From: Batillaria attramentaria
Lineage: Eukaryota; Mollusca; Gastropoda; Batillariidae
Direction: 5' to 3'
Length of the DNA: 64,000 nt
Assembly: GCA_018292915.2 (NCBI GenBank)
Contig: JACVVK020000057.1
Span: 1,333,501-1,397,500, forward strand
Position numbers and translations under genes: made by a program. Numbering within the stretch: the stretch's first letter is position 1; each line of letters starts with the position of its first letter. Of this stretch, positions 56,135-64,000 are shown piece by piece. Below the pieces are notes generated by a model. The model was given only the letters and a program-made list of their open reading frames with translations. It was not told the origin of the DNA and ran no database searches.

Positions 56135-56508
56135 ACTATGATGATGATGATGATGATGAAACTTTATTTTTCAACGGTAAAAGTTTTGACAGAGAATGTT
56201 CGTCAGTTTACAAACTTGCCGTTGCTAATGCTAAAAAGTAAAAAGTAGAAAAGCAAAAAGTGAAACAACATGCAAATAGTAGTAAGTAGGAAAACAAAAA
56301 GATTACTCAGCAAACGAATAGTAGTAAGTAGAAAAAGTTAAACAACAAACAGTGTAAGGAATCTACATATAAAGAAATGCGCATGTGCAGACAGATGCAC
56401 CGGGCCTAGTGGGCGTGTCTGAAACAGCCATACACCGGAGTTTACGAGCCCAGTCTGTTCAGTGATACAGTACGTATCATGTAAAGCGTCTATTGACTAG
56501 TTATAACA

Positions 56509-59336
56509 TTATAGACAGTCAAACAAATGCCTCCGTAGTAATTCTTTAAACGTTTTGGAAGAAGTTACTGCTTTTAAAGGCACCGGAAGTGAGTTCCAAA
56601 GAGATGCCCCGGCAAAAGTAAGACTGGTTTTGTACAAATCAATACGGGGTAGGGGTAAAGTCAGAATACCGTTCCTCGAGGTCCGACTACGTTCAATCTG
56701 TGAAGCAAAAAGGGAAGACAAGTAAGGTGGAGCTGAATCATGAAGGATTTTGTGCATTAGGACACACTTATTGTATATGAGCTGTTGCTGAAGAGGAAGT
56801 ATACCAAGTTTCTTCATTTTATAAGTAGTCGGGATAGGTCCCGGTAAGACCATTTTTACAGCCCGTTTGTAAAATGAATTCAGCCTGTTTCTGTGTATCT
56901 CACCGCACCCATCCCACACAGTAGATATATAATCGATGTGCGATTTGATATGTGCGAGGAAGAAAAGTTTACGACTATGCACATCAGTGATATCCCTCAG
57001 TTTAGAGAGCAGAAAGATGTTTTTCGACAGCATCTTGCACAAAGCATTAACATGTGTTTCCCACTGAAGGTGTTGATCAACATGTATACCCAGGAAACGT
57101 CGTTAAGTGACTTGTTCAATGGGCTCAGCGTTCAGACAGAGCCGTAAAGGGGCCGGCCTTAGCTGGTGTTTCTGCCGAGTAGCTACCAAGATGCTTTTTG
57201 TTTTAGCTGGGTGTAATAACATGCGATTTTCTGTACACCAGGTATATACTTCGTTTAGACTAGCTTGTAAACTGTGGCTAATATCAAATGTGTTTTTGCC
57301 GGAGACATGGAGACTTGTGTCGTCAGCAAATAGATCGCAATCAACATTTGTGTCAGTGATGTGTAAAGGTAAATCGTTAATAAACAATATAAACAGCAAG
57401 GGTCCTAGGATAGATCCCTGGGGTACGCCATATATAGCATTCCCTTGTAATGAAAATTTGCCATTTATAAAAACACTTTGTTTTCTGTCACTCAGGTATG
57501 ATTGAAAGAATGCCATTGCCTTATCGTGTAAATGGTAAGCCGTTAATTTTTTTATGAGAACACTGTGGTCAACCAAATCAAAGGCCTTCTTTAAGTCCAG
57601 AAAGACGGTCCCTGACATCAAATTGTTATTAATAGATGATAAAAACTTTTCCACTATTCGCGTCAAAGCTGTCTGGCAAGAGTGTTTTGGTCTGAAACCT
57701 GATTGATGAATATAGAGGAGATTATTTTGATCAAGGAACTCAAGGAGGTGGGTATGAACATGCCTCTCTAGAGGCTTTGTTAACGCTGAAAGTACTGATA
57801 TGGGACGATAGTTATTCAAATCACTGAGGTCTTTTGATTTTGGAATGGGAACTACTTTGGCTTTTTTAAGTACCTCAGGGAAAACGCCTTGTTCGACACA
57901 GAGATTAAAAATATACGTAAGCGACTCCACAATGTAGGGTAATGACATTTTTAGTGTATCATTACTAATGCCATCAAGACCAGGGGAACATTTACCCGAT
58001 GCACCGGAAATATACTTGCCAACATCTGCAATAGTTAAATACGGGATTTTAAATTCCTGTGACACGTCTTTTGACTGACAATGTCTCTTTAAGTGATCAG
58101 GGACAGTATAGGCTGTGCTGTTAGTGGCGTGAGTGGACTGAGCCAAGCTTTCAGCAGATGTCAAGAAATGGATGTTAAAAGTATTAGCCGTCAAATGAGG
58201 GGGAATTTCAGGAACTGACTTGCTTTTGGTGACTGCATTTAGAGCTTTCCAAATAGAAGATGTATCACGCTTTTCCGATATCATGTTATTAAAGATCGAT
58301 TTTTGGGATGCTCTAATTAAATACTTCACGCGATTACGTTGCTGTTTGTACTCTTGAAATCGCTTTTCTTTTTTAGGTTGTCCCTTAAGGCCATTGCTCG
58401 CTTTATGTCAGCATTTAACCAGGGTGGGTGAGTGGTGTGCTTGACGCGCTTTTCTCTTAATGGGGCATGTTTGTTGAGGACCCCGAGGAACATATTCATC
58501 CAGACCGACAAGGCAGTGTCAGGGCAAGTTTGTTGGTAAACCTCGTGAAATGGTGTATAGTTGAGGTCGTGCAAAAATTCATCTTTGTTAAACCTTTTAA
58601 ATGAACGGTATATGATTGAGGTATGTCGATTACGTCTAGGTTTGTCAAGATGTAAGGTAACTGTGCAACACACAGGGCAGTGGTCGCTGACAGCTAGAGA
58701 CGGAACTTCGACGTTTAGTATTCTATCACAGTTAGTTGTATAAATATGGTCGATTAAAGTGGATGATGTTGAGGTAACTCTGGTGGGTGTTTTAACTAAT
58801 TGTTTTAGACCAAAAAGGGCCGATGTTGATTCCCATGCAGAATTAGGTCTCTTGGAAAGATCAATGTTAAAATCACCTAACAAGAAAATGTCTGCCTTGC
58901 TCTGACACGCCTTATCCATCATGTCAGTGAAGTCATCATACCAGTCCCAGCTGGCAGCGGGATTTCTGTATATGTACCCTACCAAAGCAGTGGAAGATTT
59001 AGTTTTTAACTCGACCCACAAACTTTCCACTTTGGTAGATTCCAAGTCGGTACGCCTTTTTACCATATTTCGTATTGACTGATGTGAATACACAGCCAAG
59101 CCAGTGTGCTGGGGTGATGACGCATCTCTACGTAGAATTGAGTAATTTGGAATCGAGACGTATTCGTCACTGATTGTGCATTTAAGTCTCGATTCAGAAA
59201 CACCAAAGATGTGGAAAGCTGCAGGTCGATTAAAAAACACGGTTAAATCGGGCACCTTATTGACCAGATGAAAAATATTCAAGTGACCTAATCGTAGTTC
59301 ACTGAATGGAGCAGTTTTTGCGCCATGATTGGACAT
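56509..59336 (-). pseudogene. LINE ORF2: endonuclease and reverse transcriptase
   Basis: ATG at 59336. The AP-endonuclease half has LGHLNIFHLVNKV, FGVSESRL, GLAVYSHQS, FLLGDFNIDL, LIDHIYT and VSDHCPV. The frame slips in an A run (58370-58376). The RT half has SPGLDGISNDTLK, VVPIPKSKDLSDLNNYRPIS, SGFRPKHSCQTA, FLDLKKAFDLVDH (motif A Asp), YGVPQGSILGPLLF and CDLFADDTSLH (motif C). An in-frame TAA at 57103-57105 precedes RRFLGIHVD. The protein then continues to SLWNSLPVPLK and LLRRHLFDCL, stop near 56509. Without the lesions it would be about 940 residues, a normal size. Function: nicking of target DNA and reverse transcription. Confidence 0.92.
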
Positions 59337-59850
59337 GGTACTTGGTAGAAACCAAAATACAACAAAATGGAAAACTAATTTGGTAAATAATACTAAATAG
59401 TAAATTTCACCACAAAGTCGATGAGTCCGTATCAAAGTTCAAGTTCTGTTTAGCTATATAGCACAAGCTGTTCACACAGTTCAAATGACGGAAAAGATCC
59501 AGGGACTGCAGGTCTGAAACTGAAAGTCCTACTGATGTCAGCTTAATGGATTCTTCCTCTGCAGTTCCTGTCACCTAGGGGTTCCGGTCAAAGTAAAAGC
59601 AAATCAAATGACCACAATGAAAATAAAACTAGTTAAGAGCACACACAAACTAATCTACTACAAATAAAATCAAAATAAAGCGTAAGGCGGGAAATAGAGA
59701 GACACTTCACAGCGTGTCCAGAAACCGTATGAAAGCGGAAATGCAAAGTAGCCTAGGTTCCGATCAAATCACTCGGTAACGATTAACCATGTGCCACGGG
59801 GATTTAAGCACCCTGAACTATGGAACAACAGTCCGACGAAAGAAAGTAGC

Positions 59851-61347
59851 CTACTGATCAGGTCGCGACATAAACCTCTGTAACATAGAAACGAAGGCTA
59901 CACAGTCACTGTCACTCAGCTGGCGTCCCTCCGGGGCAGGGCTCGGGGGGCGGGGCGGGGGAGGGGGATAGGGGTAGACGGGTCGCCCGTCCGACGTAAA
60001 CAGGACTGGACCCATGTGCGGTGGGGCGTGACCGCGTGGAGGAGGCTGTTTCGCAACAGCGACGGCTGGACCTTCCCCTTGCGTGACGCTGCGCGGTTGT
60101 GCATGGCCTGGGGCATTGGTAGGGGTGTCCGATGCTTGAGCTGCCCTTTGCTGGTGCGCTTGACCAGGCAGGAGGCGCAGTGCACGCTGGGATGGGTGAT
60201 GGGCGTGGGATGGGTGATGGGCGTGAGGATCACGTCGGAGAGTGTTTCTGCTGCGGGTATCCGCGTTACGGACCTTTCTGTCACGCCCAGCATACTCCTT
60301 ATCCTGATTAAGGCGTGGCCCTGGCTGTTCACAGCTTCGCCTGTTTTCCTACCCGCGTCCGATTACATCACCGGCGTGTCCGTCAATCTGTCGGGGAGGA
60401 GTGCGACCAGAAAACGCCCGTTTTACGTTGATGGCAAGAGAGCTGCTACCACGAACGTTGGGGTGTATGGCGTCTCTGTACCAGCTGCTTTTCATCTCGC
60501 CGGTTCTGGTGTAAAATACACAGTCATTGTCAATAAATTTGGCCTGCAGGGAAATACACACCTCACCAAGACAAAAGTTAGAATCAGCCACACACGGATC
60601 TGTTTGCTGCTCTGTGTTCATGGGAAGGATGGAGGACATGTAGATTTCTGCTGCTGGGAAACAGCGTCTGGCGGCAGAAATGATATCCCTCCAACTCTTC
60701 TTGCCAAGAAGATAGCCACGTTTACAGTCATTAATGCCGATATGTAACACCAGCGTGGTGACGACATCAGTAGGCTCCATACAACGCAGTCGCTTCAAAA
60801 GGCCGGCCCTGTCAAGTCCGGAGATGGAGATCACTTGGCACTTGTCACTGCCAGTAACAGACATTTTATCCTGGTGAAGGCCACGTAGCACTGAATCGCC
60901 TAACAGTAGGGTCTTGGTGCCGGACTGTAGTTCTGGAAGCCCCCACCATTCGTCGTCAGTGTTGTTGTGTTGTCCTGCACGGGGCTCGAGTCGCTCTGTC
61001 GGCTTCGCGTCGATCTGTTGTCTGTTGACGTCACGGGGACACGATTCACTGCCGCTACTCTGCTTCTGACTATCAGAGCACTTTGTTGGGGCACTTGACA
61101 GTGGTTTCACAGCATCCGTCGCACCCGGGATCACAGTCGTACTTGTTTGACTGTGGGTTGATGCCACTTTCGTGCTCCGCTTGCTCGGCTTGGACGCGTT
61201 CTTGCCGCCTTCCGTATGAACGAGTTGGCCTCGAAGGTCTTTGAGTTCCGTGTGCAGAGCATCGACCTCGATTTTGTGGCTTTGTCGGATTTCGGCAATT
61301 GCGGCACGAAGACTGGACAATTCCGCCATCATGCGTTCAACAACCAT
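59851..61347 (-). pseudogene. LINE ORF1 with GDSL/SGNH esterase domain (one nonsense codon)
   Basis: From ATG 61347: a coiled-coil start (ERMMAELSSLRAAIAEI), a Ser/Lys-rich link, then the esterase with KTLLLGDSVLRG (block I Ser), VLHIGINDCKRG (GxND) and WYRDAIHPNVRG (catalytic DxxH). A TAG at 60351-60349 interrupts, but the same frame continues with ENRRSCEQPGPR, a His/Arg/Pro-rich region (DPHAHHPSHAHHPSQ), YPYPPPPPRPPSP and FVSMLQRFMSRPDQ, stopping at 59853-59851. The tail is clearly coding-like, so the TAG is a recent mutation or a read-through site. CR1/L2 ORF1 proteins bind RNA; the role of the esterase is unsettled. Confidence 0.9.
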
Positions 61348-61499
61348 AGGGTCAGGACAAAGGACAACAGGACATTCGGTCTGGCAGCCAGAGTCCGTCA
61401 GGGTGGCGGGATGCGGAATGCTGTGGGCAATAGTAGTTCTTGAGTTGTCAACTGCAGCATCACAAGCGTCATTGCCTGCGCCGGCACTGTCGTCGTGGC

Positions 61500-61908
61500 C
61501 AGTGGTGGTGCCAGTGTTGCTGCTGTCGTTGATGGTGTTGGCAGCTACACTAGCACTGTCGTTGTCGCCCGCGGTGATGATAGTGTCAGTGTTGCTGCTG
61601 TCGTTGATGGTGTTGGCAGCTACACCAGCACTGTCGTTGTCGCCCGCGGTGATGATAGTGTCAGTGTTGCTGCTGTCGTTGATGGTGTTGGCAGCTACAC
61701 TAGCACTGTCGTTGTCGCCAGCGGTGATGATAGTGTCAGTGTTGCTGCTGTCGTCGATGGTGTTGGCAGCTACACTAGCACTGTCGTTGTCGCCGGCGGT
61801 GGTGGTAGTGGCAGTGTTGCTGCTGTCGTCGATGGTGTTGGCAGCTACACTAGCACTGTCGTTGTCGCCGGCGGTGGTGGTAGTGGCAGTGTTGCTGCTG
61901 TCGTCGTA
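61500..61908. repeat. 75-bp tandem repeat upstream of LINE ORF1, about 5.4 copies
   Basis: Units begin GTGTTGCTGCTGTCGT (plus strand) at about 61513, 61589, 61664, 61739, 61814 and 61889. The period is 25 codons and the minus-strand frame of ORF1 stays open through the array, giving repeats such as DDSSNTATTTTAGDNDSASV, but no ATG lies upstream of 61347 in that frame. Confidence 0.9.
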
Positions 61909-61930
61909 TGAAATGATGGAAGCGTATTAG

Positions 61931-62475
61931 TTTAGGTAGCGTACGGATCTCTGCAGCCCTCCCTTTCTTATGGGTATTTTGGGGTCCTGGGTTTCCCAGC
62001 TGTTCTAAGAATAGCCTCCCTCTAGTTAGATACAGCAGCTGCTCTTTCTCAGCCGACTGTGCGATCCCTCCTCCCCCGCATTTTCCCCCTCCCACGCACC
62101 TCCCTCCTCCCGCGCAGTCCTCTCTTCCCTACTAACTTTTAGGGTTGCCAGCTGATGGTGCAAGACCCGGTGCCAGCTTATTTAAGCCCTACGTTTTACA
62201 CCTAAGTTGGGGGATGCGATCAGGTGTCCCCCCGAAATGCTGCCCGAAGTGCTGTCGAATTACTGCCCGACTGAAGTGCTGCCGAATCCTTGTCCGAAAT
62301 GTTGGTGAATTGTTAGTGACAAGAAGAACTGTTGCCATCGTCACCTTATGTCCAGTACTGCTCTGAAGATCCTGCGAGAGGTATGAGGGTATCAAGAACG
62401 CAACGCTTCGGGTGTTAGAGCAGTTTAACATCACGGTGAAACGGACATGCATCTTTCCCGGCCATCTTAAGAAGT
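61931..62475. other. No gene recognised
   Basis: A C/T-rich stretch (62060-62115) is followed by a run of related GAAGTGCTGCCGAA/GAAATGCTGCCC motifs at 62230-62310. It may be part of the LINE 5' region or of repeat family Y. Confidence 0.35.
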
Positions 62476-62862
62476 GTGGGCTACTCCAACCGACCTTGTA
62501 TTGAACAATCCGTAACAGAACTGTCAGTGCCAGACGTGGGACTAGCTACAGAACTGTGTCCAGTGTGCCGTACAGAGGAAGCCTGGGTCTCGAACTGCAG
62601 CGAACCCAGTGAAGAACCTGTATCCCGACCCTGTGATCCGACAGCACGTGCCACGAGGAGTCACCGTCGGCCCAGACTTGCAACCTGCGTCGACACCTGT
62701 GATTCTGAGGGGCAGGTGCGCACGGAATTCATCCATTCCGTGAATTCCGCATTCCGTGCCAGATCACAGCGCACACCTACACCGCCGACCGAGCGACCAA
62801 GGCTCCGCCAGAGGTCAGCGAGGACGGCTGAAACCCTTCATAATCTACAGACTGGCAAGTAG
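62476..62862 (+). CDS. Uncertain open reading frame, possibly from a retroelement
   Basis: An open frame of 128 codons without a recognised domain. It has a few Cys (LCPVCRTEEAW) and an Arg/Pro-rich second half. No splice or promoter evidence was seen. Its position upstream of the family Y 3' end (63495-63670) makes a retroelement origin more likely than a host gene. Confidence 0.2.
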   Translation: MGYSNRPCIEQSVTELSVPDVGLATELCPVCRTEEAWVSNCSEPSEEPVSRPCDPTARATRSHRRPRLATCVDTCDSEGQVRTEFIHSVNSAFRARSQRTPTPPTERPRLRQRSARTAETLHNLQTGK

Positions 62863-63493
62863 AACGACTGATAATAACCATTTCCTTTCCTATCTCTCCT
62901 TCCCCCGCGCGCAGAGATCTGTATTTAGAAAAGATGTGTATTTGTAGGATATTTGTGTTGTGTCCGCCAGTGTTAGACTAGGATTCTTCTGGTGTATAGT
63001 AAGGTTAGTGAGAAGGCTTGTTGTTTAGGGATTTGAAGTAGTATTGTGATTTGTAGTTGTGTTTGGTGGTGAGACTGAATTAGGAAGATTAGTGAAGTTT
63101 AGTCTGAGACGTCGTTGCCTTGCAAAGGACTGACCCTCATTGCTCAAGGGTCCACGTTTGTATTGTGCCGTTGTTTATTTGTTAGAAATAATAACTCACA
63201 GACTGTACCTCTTTGTAGAGTCTTTTATATTGTCTGTCTGTGTTGTACGTGCATGCGCATCATTCAGTCTTTGCTCTCACCAGTCTCCTGACAAAGACAA
63301 GTGTTAGACTAGGAAATTGGACCGCTCGGGGCAGACTAGCGTGCGCACGCACTAGGCTCGCAAGACATCAGAGTTACACAGATCATAGTACTGAAATTGT
63401 TGGGGGTGACGGCACAGAGAACCATTTAAACCCCTTCCCCTCTTTTCCCCTCTCCCCTCATCCTCTCTCCCTTCTCTCCGTCTCTTTCCCCTA

Positions 63494-63494
<1 letters not shown>
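62863..63494. other. Non-coding, possibly 3' region of repeat family Y
   Basis: T/G-rich, then C/T-rich sequence with no open frame. Confidence 0.35.
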
Positions 63495-63550
<56 letters not shown>

Positions 63551-63670
63551 GTTTGTCTAGTTTAAGAATGTGTGTATATTCGTTCTCCGCCTTATGGTGA
63601 ACATTTATTATGGATGGAGGAATTAATATTCAATGCCCCTAGTGGTTCCTGAATAAAATTCTTCTTCTTC
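63495..63670 (+). repeat. (GT)n and 3' end of repeat family Y (copy 2)
   Basis: GT tract 63495-63548, then AACATTTATTATGGATGG, AATATTCAATGCCCCTAG, TGAATAAAATTCTT and (CTT)n. It matches 46795-46855, which also follows a GT tract. Confidence 0.7.
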
Positions 63671-64000
63671 TAATCCCCTTCTCCTCCCTTTTTATGTTGT
63701 TTCCATAGTAATGGAAAGTTCTGTACCCGTAAACACGCATACTTTGTGCACACCCCCAAAAGCCCATTTTTAAGGCTCATATAGTGAAAATGGCAAGATA
63801 AACGGTCATCCTTAACGGTGACGCGGACGGAGAAAAAATTCACGAAGACCACCACGGCATTAATGGCCTGTGCTCTACTGATTTCTGTAATAAAAAGTTA
63901 GGATCAAATTTGTTCTACCTTCCGCTATATAAAAAGCCTAATTATCCTAGCCTAAATGTCATCATTTTCATCCTTAGACTAAAAAAAAAATTGTTTCTGG
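63671..64000. other. No feature recognised
   Basis: Ordinary AT-rich DNA to the window end; no exon-like segment was seen on either strand. Confidence 0.4.

Larger units (their letters stand above)
56135..61930 (-). mobile_element. CR1/L2-type LINE, nearly full length
   Basis: Read on the minus strand: a repeat-bearing leader (61930-61495), ORF1 (61347-59851) with an esterase domain, ORF2 (59336-56509) with endonuclease and reverse transcriptase, then a 3' UTR ending AATAAAGTTTCATCATCATC at about 56135. ORF1 with a GDSL/SGNH esterase and an ORF2 lacking RNase H are characteristic of CR1/L2 elements. Only three lesions were seen: one nonsense codon in each ORF and one homopolymer indel in ORF2. 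No target duplication was recognised, and the 5' limit is uncertain. Confidence 0.9.

Noticed and set aside
61241..61930. A 229-codon hydrophobic repeat protein on the plus strand
   Set aside because: It is the antisense of the 75-bp repeat and ORF1 start of the LINE; its hydrophobic periodicity is a by-product of the Ser/Thr/Asp codons on the other strand.

Overview
The window looks like nuclear DNA from an animal, most likely a marine mollusc and probably a gastropod. That placement is inferred from the mix of elements: dense (CA)n, (GT)n and homopolymer tracts, tRNA-headed SINEs, CR1/L2-, RTE- and jockey-like LINEs, PIF/Harbinger, Tc1 and pogo DNA transposons, and a lectin/Ig/EGF receptor gene. 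There are no bacterial features: no operons, rRNA or CRISPR.

Main gene. On the minus strand, from 53174 down to 20287, I could assemble a 12-exon transmembrane receptor gene. Its order is a fucolectin-type (FTP, F5/8-like) lectin domain in two exons, Ig-1, EGF-1, Ig-2, EGF-2, Ig-3, EGF-3, EGF-4, EGF-5, one transmembrane exon, and an acidic Ser-rich cytoplasmic tail. All 11 introns between these exons are phase 1, every exon length fits the frame, and the reconstruction gives about 897 residues without a signal peptide. The signal-peptide exon is not visible and probably lies beyond the right edge. A separate phase-1 signal-peptide exon on the same strand at 1190-1244 would suit the next gene downstream, possibly a tandem paralogue. 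A small unrecognised gene (two exons, 5476-4652, minus) lies between them.

Transposons make up much of the rest. A PIF/Harbinger element (6879-16631, TIRs plus a CAT duplication) carries both its transposase and its Myb/SANT companion gene, both broken. A second transposon (9421-15672), with a decayed multi-exon THAP-type gene, sits inside the companion gene's intron. The receptor introns hold several SINEs with 10-13 bp target duplications, an RTE-like LINE (30840-34561) split by two insertions, two copies of a 0.95-kb unknown element, and a LINE fragment (38293-44065) split by a pogo-like element (39210-43764). That pogo-like element contains two oppositely oriented elements built of about 304-bp dimeric repeats. 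Upstream of the lectin exons lie a Tc1 element (53293-54911) and a nearly complete CR1/L2 LINE (56135-about 61930) with an esterase-type ORF1.

Nothing else looks like a functional host gene. Gaps between features are intron or intergenic DNA with simple repeats. Exon calls rest on splice consensus, phase and protein resemblance read by eye; no alignment or database search was run.
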